A DNA stretch of 64,000 bases from Rhodococcus sp. P1Y (GTDB taxonomy: Bacteria > Actinomycetota > Actinomycetes > Mycobacteriales > Mycobacteriaceae). The notes beneath the pieces were generated by a model. It had not been told where the DNA came from, made no database searches, and saw nothing but the letters and a program-made list of their open reading frames with translations. Made by a program: the position numbers and the translations under genes. Numbering within the stretch: position 1 is the first letter of the stretch; each line of letters starts with the position of its first letter. The DNA is taken from positions 310,001-374,000 of the forward strand of contig NZ_CP032762.1 of the NCBI RefSeq assembly GCF_003641205.1. The letters are read 5' to 3'. Below are positions 54,405 to 63,906 of this stretch, piece by piece.

Positions 54405-55400
54405 TCATGCGCGTAGGCGCGGGGTTCGTGAATTGGCCAGCAATAGTACGAGCAATATCAACCCCGTGACGATCTGTCGTACGGCGTTGCCCACTCCCAC
54501 AGTCAACAGGAAAGTCGTGAGCACTTGCAGCGCGATCGCTCCTGCGGCGGTGCGAACGACATTGCCGTCGCCGCCGGACAGTGCTGCACCGCCGATCACC
54601 GCTGCCGATATGGTCAGAATTTGGTAGTCCGCGCCGAGCGAGAGGTTCGCAGTGCCCGCGTATCCGAGCAGCAGGATTCCTGCGATGCCAGCGAGAACAC
54701 CGGCTCCGACGAACGCGGTGATCACGACACGCCGGACGGGAATTCCACTGAGCCGGGCCGCCTCACGATTGCTGCCGACGAGGAGCAGTTGACGTCCGAA
54801 CCGACTGCGTTTGAGGTAGACAGCCAGGAGTCCCACAAGAAGTACGGCGATCAGGGTGATCGGTCTGATGCCTCCGATGCTGGCCGATGACAGATCCAAC
54901 AACACAGCGGGTACGGATCCGGCGGGTGTTCCTCCCTGGGCGATGGCAAAGGTCAGCCCGGCGGCGATGACGAGGGTACCGAGCGTCACGACCAGCGCGG
55001 GCAGTTTGAACACGGTCACGATGAGGCCGTTGACAAGGCCGAATACGGCACCGACCACGATGACGACGACCAGTGCGACGGGCAGCATCGACGCGCCGCC
55101 TGCCATGGTCATGTATGCGAGCACAGCCGTCAGCGACATGACCGCGCCGATGGACAGGTCTATACCGAAGTCGCCCGCGATGATGACCAGAGTCTGCCCT
55201 GCCGCGGCGATCGCGAGAATGGCGGCGACCGCGAGGATGTCGTTGAGGTTCTGCCACGTGGCGTAACCCGGGGAGAGCACACCTCCCAGGACGAACAGGA
55301 TCACCGCGGTGGCAACCGCCGGGATCCACGTCGCCCGCCGGATCCGCGCACGGATTCCGGGGCCTGCGTCCGTCGAGTCGGTCACTGTTGTCGCGGTCAT
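54405..55400 (-). CDS. Sugar-type ABC transporter permease (RbsC-like)
   Basis: The 331-residue inner-membrane permease has about nine to ten helices and the RbsC-family motifs ILAIAAAGQTLVIIAGDFGIDLS and GGAALSGGDGNVVRTAAGA. It overlaps the preceding permease gene by 4 bp. Two different permeases in one operon suggest a heterodimeric channel, as in autoinducer-2 (LsrCD) or related carbohydrate importers. Confidence 0.92.
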   Translation of the reverse strand: MTATTVTDSTDAGPGIRARIRRATWIPAVATAVILFVLGGVLSPGYATWQNLNDILAVAAILAIAAAGQTLVIIAGDFGIDLSIGAVMSLTAVLAYMTMAGGASMLPVALVVVIVVGAVFGLVNGLIVTVFKLPALVVTLGTLVIAAGLTFAIAQGGTPAGSVPAVLLDLSSASIGGIRPITLIAVLLVGLLAVYLKRSRFGRQLLLVGSNREAARLSGIPVRRVVITAFVGAGVLAGIAGILLLGYAGTANLSLGADYQILTISAAVIGGAALSGGDGNVVRTAAGAIALQVLTTFLLTVGVGNAVRQIVTGLILLVLLLANSRTPRLRA

Positions 55401-56470
55401 GATCGTGCCTTTCTGGCGCGTGCGGTGCGGGTGGTCGCCGCGAGGGCGACGACGATGATCACTCCCGATGCGAGTTGTTGGAAGTACGTGGGAACGTCGA
55501 GCGCGTCGATGAGAACCCCGACGAGACCGAGAGTTGCGGCTCCCAGTAGTGGCCCGAGCGGGTCGAGTCGGCCGCCGCGAAGTGCTGCCCCACCGAGAAC
55601 AGCTCCCGCAATGGCGTTGAGGGTAAATGTCACTCCGATGGTGGGGTCGGCGGACGCGACGGACAGCGTGAACAACACTCCGGCGACGCCGGCGAGTACG
55701 CCGGCTGTGGTGAAGGCGAGGACCGTGGTGCGGGAGACGTCGATCAAAGCGGAATACGCGCGCTGGCGATCGCTACCGACAGCCCGCATCCGCACTCCCA
55801 GCGGCGACTTCGCCAGCAGAACCGCAACCAGTACGACTACAGCGATGGCCAGCAGTGGTAGTGAGAGCAGTGCAGGTGTGCCGTACGCGCTGACTGCCGC
55901 CGAGCTGACGCTGCCGCCGGGTTTCGGGAAGAACCACAGGCCGATTCCGGTGACGACGAACCCACTGGCGAGCGTCGCCAGTAGCGGCTGCAGGCGAACA
56001 CAGGCCACGAGCAGCCCGTTGATCAATCCGAACAGTCCGGTCACCGCAATCGCGATCGTCGCTGCGAGGGCGAACGGCAGTCCTTGCGAACATAATCCAG
56101 GTTCGGAGCAGGCGGCAGCAGCCCCGCTCGGTCCTGCCGTGAACAGCGAGAAGCCAACCGAGCCCAGCAGCACGGTGAGGATGTTCGCGACACCCATCAA
56201 CGGGCCGATGGACAGGTCGATGCTTCCTACCGACATCACGAAGCCGACTCCGATTGCGAGACAGATCGACGGCGCGAAGATCGCAAGAAAGCCGGACAAC
56301 GACGGTGCAGTGACGAACTGGGGCCGAAGCGCGGTACACACGAGCAGCATGATGACGAACAGAACCAAGATGGGAAGGCCGGGCCACCGACGCATCTGCT
56401 GCACCCTCGTGGGTGACGCGTCGACGTCGCGGCTCTCCGGCCGTGATCGAGTCGAGTCCAGTGTGGTCAT
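55397..56470 (-). CDS. Sugar-type ABC transporter permease (RbsC-like), second subunit
   Basis: The 357-residue permease of the same family (FVMSVGSIDLSIGPLMGVANIL, GAVLGGAALRGGRLDPLGPLLG) has a periplasmic loop carrying a CSEPGLC pair of cysteines. Its N-terminal 35 residues are polar. It overlaps the ATPase gene upstream and the other permease downstream by 4 bp each, so the three are translated together. Confidence 0.92.
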   Translation of the reverse strand: MTTLDSTRSRPESRDVDASPTRVQQMRRWPGLPILVLFVIMLLVCTALRPQFVTAPSLSGFLAIFAPSICLAIGVGFVMSVGSIDLSIGPLMGVANILTVLLGSVGFSLFTAGPSGAAAACSEPGLCSQGLPFALAATIAIAVTGLFGLINGLLVACVRLQPLLATLASGFVVTGIGLWFFPKPGGSVSSAAVSAYGTPALLSLPLLAIAVVVLVAVLLAKSPLGVRMRAVGSDRQRAYSALIDVSRTTVLAFTTAGVLAGVAGVLFTLSVASADPTIGVTFTLNAIAGAVLGGAALRGGRLDPLGPLLGAATLGLVGVLIDALDVPTYFQQLASGVIIVVALAATTRTARARKARS

Positions 56471-57960
56471 CGTGCTGCCTTCCTGGCGCTGTGTAGGAGT
56501 CCGCTCCGGACGGACGCGTCCGCGATCTTCTGCTCGGTGACATCGGCGCCGGACAGTTCTGCGACCATCTCGCCGCGGTAGATGACGATCACGCGGTCGC
56601 ACACCTCTGCCAGTTCGTGATCGTCGCTCGACGTGATCAGCACTGCAGACCCGGCGTCGGCTATCTCCCGGATCAGACGGTGAATCTCTCGGCGCGCCCC
56701 GATGTCGATGCCGCGCGTGGGGTCGTCTGCGACGAGGACCGTCGGGTTCGACCCCAACCAACGGCCGAGTATCACCTTCTGCTGCTGCCCTCCGGACAGT
56801 CCACTCATCGCCGCCTTGCGGTGGGTCGAGGGAAGCTGCAATCGGCCGAGCATCGCACCGACGTCGAACTGCGTGCGTCGCGAGATCGAGACCGATCGCG
56901 CATTTTCGTCCACGGTCCGTACCCCGAACGACATCTCACGGTCACGCTCACCGGATACGAATCCGACTCCGCGCGAGACGAACTCGCGCACGTTCCCCAA
57001 TGACAACGCGCGACCGCCGACGGTGATGGTGCCCTCCGCCGGTGCGGTACCGGCAAGAGCACGAAGCAGCTCGCCCTGCCCTTGTCCGCTCAGTCCCGCA
57101 ATACCCGTCACGGTCTTGGACTCCAAGGTCAGCGAGATCGGGCCGGACGCGCCCGGAACCCTGAGTTCGTCGGCGACCAATACCGCACCTCCCGCCTCCC
57201 CCGCTGCTCGGACCACACGTCGGCGGTCGTCTGCGGCTTGAGTCTCACCGGTCATGGCGGTGACGAGGTCTTCGATACTGAGTTCGGACAATGAGCCGTC
57301 CAGGACGACGCGCCCATTTCTGAGCACCGTCGCACTCGTGCAGAACCGTTCTATCTCTTCGAGTCGATGCGAGACGAAGAGGACCGCTGTGCCAGCGGCG
57401 GAAAGCTCGGCAATGATGTCACCGACGAGGTCGACACGTTCGGCCCGAAGGGATGCGGTGAGCTCGTCGAGCACCACGTATTTCGGCCGGGATGCGAGCA
57501 CCCGCGCCAGTTCGACCAACGATCGTTGCTCGAGATCGAGATCGCGGACGTACTTGCCGAGAATCGACGCCGACAAACCGACACGGCCGAGGGCGGCAGA
57601 CAGGGCATCGTTGCTACGCGACGGCGCGGCCAACACTTTCAAACGGGTCGGCATCCGCCGTACACACAAATTCTCGGCGACTGTGAGATCGCCGGCCAGC
57701 GCGACCTCCTGGTATGTCGCCGCAATGCCGAGCCGAGCTGCTGCATTGGGGCCAGCGACGAGAGCCTCGGCGCCGTCGATGTCGATCGTGCCGCCATCCG
57801 GAGCTGTGACACCGGTGAGCACTTTCGTGAGGGTGCTCTTACCGGACCCGTTCCCGCCCAACAGCGCCCGTATTTCACCAGGCCGCAAAACAAGATCGGC
57901 GCCTTGGAGCGCCCGCACGTGACCGTAGTCCTTCGTAATGTTCCGTACCCGCAGCGTCAT
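56467..57960 (-). CDS. Sugar-type ABC transporter ATP-binding protein (RbsA-like, two domains)
   Basis: The 497-residue tandem ATPase has domain 1 with Walker A LLGGNGSGKST and Walker B VVLDELTASL, but its signature is degenerate (DLDLEQRSLVEL). Domain 2 lacks Walker A, as usual in RbsA, and has a good signature SGLSGGQQQKVILGRWL and VLVADDPTRGIDIGAR. The one productive site (domain 1 Walker A with domain 2 signature) is therefore intact. It overlaps the binding-protein gene by 1 bp and the permease gene by 4 bp. Confidence 0.93.
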   Translation of the reverse strand: MTLRVRNITKDYGHVRALQGADLVLRPGEIRALLGGNGSGKSTLTKVLTGVTAPDGGTIDIDGAEALVAGPNAAARLGIAATYQEVALAGDLTVAENLCVRRMPTRLKVLAAPSRSNDALSAALGRVGLSASILGKYVRDLDLEQRSLVELARVLASRPKYVVLDELTASLRAERVDLVGDIIAELSAAGTAVLFVSHRLEEIERFCTSATVLRNGRVVLDGSLSELSIEDLVTAMTGETQAADDRRRVVRAAGEAGGAVLVADELRVPGASGPISLTLESKTVTGIAGLSGQGQGELLRALAGTAPAEGTITVGGRALSLGNVREFVSRGVGFVSGERDREMSFGVRTVDENARSVSISRRTQFDVGAMLGRLQLPSTHRKAAMSGLSGGQQQKVILGRWLGSNPTVLVADDPTRGIDIGARREIHRLIREIADAGSAVLITSSDDHELAEVCDRVIVIYRGEMVAELSGADVTEQKIADASVRSGLLHSARKAAR

Positions 57961-59090
57961 CAGAAGAACTCCTCGATTCGATCGACGGGCATGGGTGCCT
58001 CGAGTGTGTAGTTGTCCGGCTTGCCCTCCACCCGGGCCAAAGCGTCGTCCAAACTGATGACATCCGTCCCCGCCGGAGTCCACGGCCCGGGTTTCCCGTC
58101 ACGAGTGATGGCCAGAGACGGAGCGAGCAGGACTGCGTTGCGCAAGTCCTCGCGTTCGGGGTTCGGCGAAAGCATGTCCGGCCGGATCTCTCTGCCCTGC
58201 AACAGACGTACGGTGAACTCGATGGAATCCGCACCGTTGGTGGGGGAATACGGCACCCCGATGGACACCAGATCGGGCAGCGACGCCCAGGTGCGCAAGA
58301 ACCCTGCCGTGTAGTCGCCGGTCATCACCTTCGGCAGTGCTCGGTCTGAGGATTGGAAGGCGCGAATGACGCCTTCCGCCATCACATCTTGCATCAAGAC
58401 GCCGTCGATCTGCGATTGCGTGGCGAGGACGTTGGCCATCGCCGTGCGCGCTTTTGCGGGATCCCAGAACCCGGGAACCGAGGCGACCACCTCTATTCCT
58501 GGTGCATCTGCGAGCACTTCTTGCGCAGCCTTCACCCGCTGGACGTCTGCGGTGGATCCTGGCACTCCAGTGACCATCACAATCTTGCCCTGTCCGCCCA
58601 ATTGTTCGACGAGCCATTGTGTTTGCATCCGCCACCACGTGCTGTTGTCACCGATAACGTTCAGTGCGTCCGGCGTCGGCGCAGGATCGTTGGAGACCAC
58701 CACCAGCATTCCAGCCGCCTGAAGGCGCGGAATGACGGCCTGGACCGAGCCGGCCGACACCGGATCGATCAGCACGGCATCGAGGTCGGAGCTCAGGAAA
58801 TTGTTGAGCTGACTGATCTGCTGCGTGATGTCGGCCGCACTGTTGACGATGCGCAGTTCCGACACGACCCCGGACTGCCGCAGCTGCACGCCCTTGTCTT
58901 CGATGTTCGCGACGAACTGACCTCGCCATGAGTTACCGATAACCCCGTTCGAGTAACCGATGCGATAGCCGCCCGATCCACCGGCCGACGTATCGGGCGT
59001 CGCGGAACACGCCGCCAGTAGACCCATCAGGGATGCGCCGGCCGTGCCACGCAACAGAGCCCGTCGAGAGAGAACAGGACCGATGTCCAT
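57960..59090 (-). CDS. Sugar-type substrate-binding lipoprotein (Tat signal)
   Basis: The 376-residue periplasmic-binding protein of the RbsB type has a twin-arginine signal SRRALLRGTAGASLMGLLAAC with lipobox LAAC. The mature protein shows YRIGYSNGVIGNSWRGQFV, DAVLIDPVSAGSVQAVIPRL and MQDVMAEGVIRAFQ. AAGGA lies 6 nt before ATG 59090. It heads the importer-lactonase operon and is divergent from a LacI regulator. The ligand is unknown. Confidence 0.92.
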   Translation of the reverse strand: MDIGPVLSRRALLRGTAGASLMGLLAACSATPDTSAGGSGGYRIGYSNGVIGNSWRGQFVANIEDKGVQLRQSGVVSELRIVNSAADITQQISQLNNFLSSDLDAVLIDPVSAGSVQAVIPRLQAAGMLVVVSNDPAPTPDALNVIGDNSTWWRMQTQWLVEQLGGQGKIVMVTGVPGSTADVQRVKAAQEVLADAPGIEVVASVPGFWDPAKARTAMANVLATQSQIDGVLMQDVMAEGVIRAFQSSDRALPKVMTGDYTAGFLRTWASLPDLVSIGVPYSPTNGADSIEFTVRLLQGREIRPDMLSPNPEREDLRNAVLLAPSLAITRDGKPGPWTPAGTDVISLDDALARVEGKPDNYTLEAPMPVDRIEEFF

Positions 59091-59177
59091 CTTCGTCCTT
59101 TCAGTGAACGTGCCGACTTCCCAGCGGCGGTGCCGGTGTTCGGGTCGACCGAGGGAACACTAGGAACGGCGTCACTG

Positions 59178-59192
59178 TTAAGCAACGTTAAG
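59178..59192 (+). promoter_or_regulatory. LacI-type site, importer side
   Basis: TTAAGCAACGTTAAG lies 88 bp upstream of the binding-protein start. It has outer TTAA arms around a central AACGTT and is repeated inverted at 59343. Confidence 0.65.
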
Positions 59193-59342
59193 TTATGAGG
59201 TTCGTCACTTTCGGCTCCTTCAGCGACCGAGGTCATGCTCCGCAGCTGTTCTGTAAGGCCACCTACGCGCCTTCAGCGGTTGTGACCTGCCGGAGTTCTC
59301 CCCCACCCTCGCCGTCTCAGTGGGGTGAGGACCGCGCCGTAG

Positions 59343-59357
59343 CTTAACGTTGCTTAA
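59343..59357 (-). promoter_or_regulatory. LacI-type site, lacI side
   Basis: CTTAACGTTGCTTAA on the plus strand is the exact reverse complement of the site at 59178-59192. It lies 60 bp before the lacI start, so autoregulation and DNA looping are possible. Confidence 0.65.
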
Positions 59358-59417
59358 TGATTCACATCACACTTAATCTCGGACCCCACTACGGCAGAAC
59401 CTGAGGAGGTGGAGGCA

Positions 59418-60503
59418 GTGAGACCGAGCGGTGAGAATGACATCGTCGGCAGCGCTGACGGCTTTGCGGCGAGTTCGACGATTCGCCCTCGCATCTCCGC
59501 CGCGCAGGTCGCACGCACAGCGGGTGTCTCGACTGCCACGGTGTCGTACGTCATGAACGGACGAGCGGGTGTGTCGGCCGAGACGCGCTCGCATGTTCTC
59601 GATGTAGCGCAGCGCCTGGGTCACACCTCGAGTGTTCGAGCCGATCAGCTCAGAGCCCAACGCACTCGCGTCATCGGTCTGGTGTTGACCGACATCGCCA
59701 ATCCCTTCTACGCCGAGATCGCCGCCGGCGCGATAGACGCGGCCCGCGGCAAGGGGTACGAGGTCTTCGTTTCACACACTCAAGAAGATCCGGACACGCT
59801 GCGCAGCATCACCGAGGCCATGATCGCCCGCCAAGTCGACGGGGTGGTGCTCACTGTGCTGCATCCGGACGACGGAGATGTCATCCGCTCTCTGCGCAGC
59901 GCGCACATTCCCTTTGTTCAACTGTCGCGCCGTATCGAGAGCGTCGCCGGTGATTTCGTCGGCATCGACGACTTCACTGCAGCTACGCAGATGATGGAGC
60001 ACGTCGTCGGGCACGGTTACACCGATATCGTAACCATCACTGGACCACGAACCTCGAGTGCGTCCGCGGCCCGCGAGGCCGGCTTCCGAAGCGTGATCGA
60101 CCGACACGGGTTGCGTGTCTCGAATGGGCGCGGCATCACCACCTACCTCAGCGAATCCGGCGGTGCGCAGGCCGTGCAGCAGCTCCTGAGCAGCAAAGTG
60201 CTCCCCCGAGCTCTGGTCTGCGGCAGCGACGTGATCGCACTCGGTGCTATCAGTGCGTTGCGCGTCAACAACATTCGTGTTCCGCAGGACGTCGCCGTCA
60301 CCGGGTTCGACGGCCTGTTCCCAGGTGCGTCTTCACTCGTCGAACTGACCACGGTCCGGCAACCACGCCGAGAACTTGCCGAGCAGGCGCTCGAACTGTT
60401 GGTGCGCCGCATCGACGGGGTCGGCGGATCGTTCCAATCGGTCCTGCGGGCACACGAAATGCGCATCGGCACGACCTGCGGCTGCGTCAGAAAAGGACCA
60501 TGA
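59418..60503 (+). CDS. LacI family transcriptional regulator
   Basis: The 361-residue LacI-type regulator has its helix-turn-helix at about residues 29-48 (SAAQVARTAGVSTATVSYVM), about 25 residues later than usual, and a periplasmic-binding-like sensor domain. GTG 59418 follows AGGAGG at good spacing; the GTG at 59409 is too close to it. It is divergent from the importer-lactonase operon, with two inverted 15-bp sites between them, and is followed by the MFS-reductase-BKACE-kinase genes, which it may also control. Confidence 0.92.
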   Translation: MRPSGENDIVGSADGFAASSTIRPRISAAQVARTAGVSTATVSYVMNGRAGVSAETRSHVLDVAQRLGHTSSVRADQLRAQRTRVIGLVLTDIANPFYAEIAAGAIDAARGKGYEVFVSHTQEDPDTLRSITEAMIARQVDGVVLTVLHPDDGDVIRSLRSAHIPFVQLSRRIESVAGDFVGIDDFTAATQMMEHVVGHGYTDIVTITGPRTSSASAAREAGFRSVIDRHGLRVSNGRGITTYLSESGGAQAVQQLLSSKVLPRALVCGSDVIALGAISALRVNNIRVPQDVAVTGFDGLFPGASSLVELTTVRQPRRELAEQALELLVRRIDGVGGSFQSVLRAHEMRIGTTCGCVRKGP

Positions 60504-60590
60504 CCTAAGCCGCCGACTCCCTTCCGCACTGTCTCCATACAGCTACAACCCATTGCTTTCGACACCACTGACCCGAACGGGGGTACTCCC

Positions 60591-61925
60591 ATGTCCGAAC
60601 ACGCCCACGCACGCTCGCCCGAGCTAGGTGAACACGAGGTCTCGCCGAAGCTCATCTTCCGCAAGATCATGCCCTTGGTCATCGCCGCGTACATCATGGC
60701 CTTCATCGACCGAACCAACATCGGACTGGCCAAGACAGCGCTCGAGGCCGATGTCGGGATTTCCGCCGCCGCATACGGTCTCGGCGCCGGACTGTTCTTC
60801 CTCGCATATGCACTGTTCGAGGTACCGAGCAACTACGCCATGCACAAGGTCGGTGCGCGGTGGTGGATCACCCGGATCATGATCACGTGGGGGTTGCTCT
60901 CGGCCGCAATGGCATTCGTGCAGGGCGAAACGTCCTTCTACATCCTGCGAGTGCTGCTGGGTATCGCCGAAGCTGGACTCTTCCCCGGCGTGATGCTGTA
61001 CATGACCTACTGGTTCGGCAAGCAGGATCGAGCTCGCGCCAACGGCATGTTTCTCGTCGCAGTGTGCATCGCCAATATCGTCGGCGCACCCATCGGCGGC
61101 GCACTGCTCGGAATGGACGGCGTCCTTGGCTGGAACGGCTGGCAATGGATGTTCGTCATCGAGGGACTACCGGCAGTCGGACTCGCCTTCATCGTCTGGA
61201 AATTCCTACCCAACGGGCCCAAAGACGCGAAGTGGCTCACCGCGGATCAGGCCGCACACCTCACCGCCCGACTCGAGCGTGAACAAGCCGAGGGAGCAGC
61301 TGATTCCGGCACACATTCATTCCTCAGCATCCTTCGGGACAAGCAGATCATCCTGGTGATCCTGGTCTACTTCACCCACCAGATCGCCGTCTACAGCCTG
61401 ACGTACTTCCTTCCGTCCATCATCGCCGGGTGGGGAACGTTCTCCGACTTCACCATCGGACTCATCACCGCCCTACCTTGGATCGCAGCGGCAGTAGGAA
61501 CACTTGCGCTCCCCCGCTTCGCCACCAACCCCCGTCGCTCCCGCTTCATTCTTTTCGGTGGACTCTGTTCGATGATCATCGGCTTCCTCATCGCCGCAGT
61601 GTCCGCCCCTGTGCTGGCGTTGATCGGATTCTGCATCGCGGCCTCGATGTTCTTCGTCGTGCAGGCCATCCTGTTCACCGTGCCCGCGTCTCGTCTCGCC
61701 GGCGCCGCGCTGGCAGGCGGTCTGGCATTGGTCAACACCCTCGGTATTCTCGGCGGGTTCGTCGGACCGTTCGTCATGGGTCTGCTCGAAGAGGCGACAG
61801 GTAACCCCATCTCCGGACTCTGGTTCGTCATCGGACTGCTGCTCATCGGCGCAGCAATCAGTCTCGCCCTCTTCCCCCGCATCACCTCCGCCCGCGTCAC
61901 TTCCAACGAGGAGGCACACCTATGA
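60591..61925 (+). CDS. MFS transporter, anion:cation symporter (ACS) family
   Basis: The 444-residue, 12-helix symporter carries the ACS-family motif FIDRTNIGLAKTAL after helix 1, FEVPSNYAMHKVGARWWITR at the helix 2-3 loop and GIAEAGLFPGVMLYMTYWF. ACS members take up organic anions such as galactonate, tartrate or phthalate. It overlaps the reductase gene downstream by 4 bp. With the BKACE and glycerate kinase genes it suggests uptake of a sugar acid or similar carboxylate. Confidence 0.9.
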   Translation: MSEHAHARSPELGEHEVSPKLIFRKIMPLVIAAYIMAFIDRTNIGLAKTALEADVGISAAAYGLGAGLFFLAYALFEVPSNYAMHKVGARWWITRIMITWGLLSAAMAFVQGETSFYILRVLLGIAEAGLFPGVMLYMTYWFGKQDRARANGMFLVAVCIANIVGAPIGGALLGMDGVLGWNGWQWMFVIEGLPAVGLAFIVWKFLPNGPKDAKWLTADQAAHLTARLEREQAEGAADSGTHSFLSILRDKQIILVILVYFTHQIAVYSLTYFLPSIIAGWGTFSDFTIGLITALPWIAAAVGTLALPRFATNPRRSRFILFGGLCSMIIGFLIAAVSAPVLALIGFCIAASMFFVVQAILFTVPASRLAGAALAGGLALVNTLGILGGFVGPFVMGLLEEATGNPISGLWFVIGLLLIGAAISLALFPRITSARVTSNEEAHL

Positions 61926-62938
61926 GCCCCCGAGTCCTGATCGTCGGAGCCGGAGCGATCGGCGGTGTCACTGCCGCGCATCTCGCGCGCGCCGGACACG
62001 ACATCACAGTCCTCGACGCCAACGCCGCGCACGTGGCGGCCATGCGAGATCCCGGGTTGACGTTCGACGAGCTCGGACAGGTGTCGCTGGTGAAGATCGA
62101 CGCGGTCGCGAGCGCATCCGAGCTGACCGGGACCTTCGATTTCGCGCTGGTGTTCCTCAAGGCGCTCTACATAGAGCCTGCTCTGACCCCCCTCGTCGAG
62201 CGCCGCCTGGTCGATACGTACGTGTCCTTCGGCAACGGCCTCGTCCAGGACACCGTCGAACAACTCGTCGGGAGCGACAGGTTCCTCATCGGAGTCGTCG
62301 AGTGGGGTGCTACCAATCTCGGTGTCGGACACCTCGCGCAGACCACCGTGGCGCCGTTCGTCCTCGGAGAGAAAGACGGGACTCGCTCCCGCCGTGCAGA
62401 AACACTTGCGGCGATCCTGTCCGCTGCTGCCCACGTCAGACTCGTTGACAATGTACTCGGCCAGGTATGGGCCAAACTCCTTCTGAACAGCACATTTTCG
62501 GGACTCGGTGCTGTCAGCGGGCTCACGTACGCCGAGATCGCAGCCGACGCGGACGGCCGTGACGCCGCGTTCCGCCTGTGGGCCGAAGGCTACGACGTCT
62601 CGAGGTCTCTCGGCATCGAACTCGACGAAGTGGCTGGGATCCGACCGGAGTCCCTGGTGGTGCGAGACGCGAGTGACCGACGATCTGCCGATGCGTCGCT
62701 CGAGAAGCTGATGGCCACACTCGGACCGACAAAGGCGTCGATGCTCCAAGACCTCGAACGTGGCGCGCTGACCGAGGTCGACGTCATCAATGGCGGAGTG
62801 ACCGCAACGGCAGCGAAAGTCGCCGTCAGCGCCCCCCTGAATTCGCGCATCGTCGACATCGTCCACGAGTGCGAGCGCGGGATACGCACACCGACACGCT
62901 CGGTCCTCGCCGAACTTGCCGCCCTCCCAGTCCACTAG
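61922..62938 (+). CDS. Ketopantoate reductase-like (ApbA/PanE family) dehydrogenase
   Basis: The 338-residue NADP-dependent 2-oxoacid reductase family member has Rossmann motif VLIVGAGAIGGVTAAHLARAG at residues 4-24, the catalytic lysine in VWAKLLLNSTFSGLGAVSGLTYAEI and the C-terminal helical domain (SMLQDLERGALTEVDVINGGV). Its place between an organic-anion symporter and a BKACE gene argues for a catabolic 2-hydroxyacid/2-oxoacid step, not pantothenate synthesis. Confidence 0.88.
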   Translation: MSPRVLIVGAGAIGGVTAAHLARAGHDITVLDANAAHVAAMRDPGLTFDELGQVSLVKIDAVASASELTGTFDFALVFLKALYIEPALTPLVERRLVDTYVSFGNGLVQDTVEQLVGSDRFLIGVVEWGATNLGVGHLAQTTVAPFVLGEKDGTRSRRAETLAAILSAAAHVRLVDNVLGQVWAKLLLNSTFSGLGAVSGLTYAEIAADADGRDAAFRLWAEGYDVSRSLGIELDEVAGIRPESLVVRDASDRRSADASLEKLMATLGPTKASMLQDLERGALTEVDVINGGVTATAAKVAVSAPLNSRIVDIVHECERGIRTPTRSVLAELAALPVH

Positions 62939-62973
62939 CTCGATACCCACCACACCTAGGAGTTCTTTTCATC

Positions 62974-63900
62974 ATGGACGACAAAGTCATCATCACCTGT
63001 GCACTCACCGGCGGCATGACCGTACCTGCGCAGAGCCCGGCCATCCCGGTAACCGTCGATCAGATTGTGCGCGAAGGAGTTCGAGCAGCCGAAGCAGGCG
63101 CCTCGATCCTGCACTTGCACGTCCGTGAGGAAGCAACCGGCAAGCCGGTCGCGGACCTGGACCTGTTCGACCGACTTCTGACCGAACTGAAGAAGGAAAC
63201 CGATGCTGTACTCCAGCCGACTACCGGTGGCGGACGCGGCATGACCATCGAGGAACGCGGGTCGGTCCTGAAGTTCCGCCCGGAAATGGGTACGTTCAAC
63301 GCCGGCAGCTTCAACTTCGGCATCTTTCCGGTCGCGGCGCGCGACCTCCCGTTCGCAGACTGGGAACGGGAGTACCTCGAAGGCACCCGGGACTACATCT
63401 TCAAGAACACCTTCGCCGACATGGAATACATGGCCGCGCTGATGAAAGAATCGAACACGCGTCCGGAGATCGAGGTCTACGACGTGGGCCAACTGTTCAA
63501 CCTCAAGCAGCTCATCAAAGACGGCCATCTCGAAGCGCCGTTCAACATTCAGTTCGTCCTCGGAGTGCTCGGGGCGAACGGCGGCGAGCCGGACCAGCTC
63601 ATCCACATGCTGCGCACAGCGGAACGTCTTTTCGGTCAGGACTCGTTCACCTGGTCGACAGCCGGTGTGGGCTATCCGAACGAATTCAACCTCGCGGCAA
63701 TGTCTCTCATGCTCGGCGGCAACATCCGCGTCGGAATCGAAGACAACCTGCGCGTCCGGCGCACCGAGGTGGCGAAGTCCAATGCAGACCTCGTCGGCAA
63801 AGCTGTCGAACTTGCTGCGTTGTTCGATCGCAGCCCGGCCAGCCCCGCCGAGGCGCGGACACGTCTTGGCCTCAAGGGCACCGAACACGTCGGTTTCTGA
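62974..63900 (+). CDS. BKACE family beta-keto acid cleavage enzyme (DUF849)
   Basis: The 308-residue zinc-dependent TIM-barrel enzyme has VIITCALTGGMTVPAQSP at the N-terminus, the metal-binding HLHVR near residue 49, PTTGGG near 81 and the second metal His/Glu region at EVYDVGQL. BKACE enzymes cleave a beta-keto acid with acetyl-CoA to give acetoacetate and a new CoA ester. AGGAG lies about 12 nt before ATG 62974. The specific keto acid is unknown. Confidence 0.92.
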   Translation: MDDKVIITCALTGGMTVPAQSPAIPVTVDQIVREGVRAAEAGASILHLHVREEATGKPVADLDLFDRLLTELKKETDAVLQPTTGGGRGMTIEERGSVLKFRPEMGTFNAGSFNFGIFPVAARDLPFADWEREYLEGTRDYIFKNTFADMEYMAALMKESNTRPEIEVYDVGQLFNLKQLIKDGHLEAPFNIQFVLGVLGANGGEPDQLIHMLRTAERLFGQDSFTWSTAGVGYPNEFNLAAMSLMLGGNIRVGIEDNLRVRRTEVAKSNADLVGKAVELAALFDRSPASPAEARTRLGLKGTEHVGF

Positions 63901-63906
63901 TCAGCC

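Larger units (their letters stand above)
59091..59417. other. 327-bp divergent control region between importer operon and lacI
   Basis: Two exact but inverted copies of a 15-bp sequence (59178-59192 and 59343-59357) lie here, about 165 bp apart. I see no open frame with coding character in the region. Confidence 0.6.

Noticed and set aside
59409..59417. Earlier GTG start for the LacI gene
   Set aside because: The AGGAGG sequence would abut the codon; GTG 59418 has proper spacing.
61391..62953. 520-codon minus-strand frame opposite the MFS and PanE-like genes
   Set aside because: It spans two well-supported plus-strand genes and has no recognisable domain.
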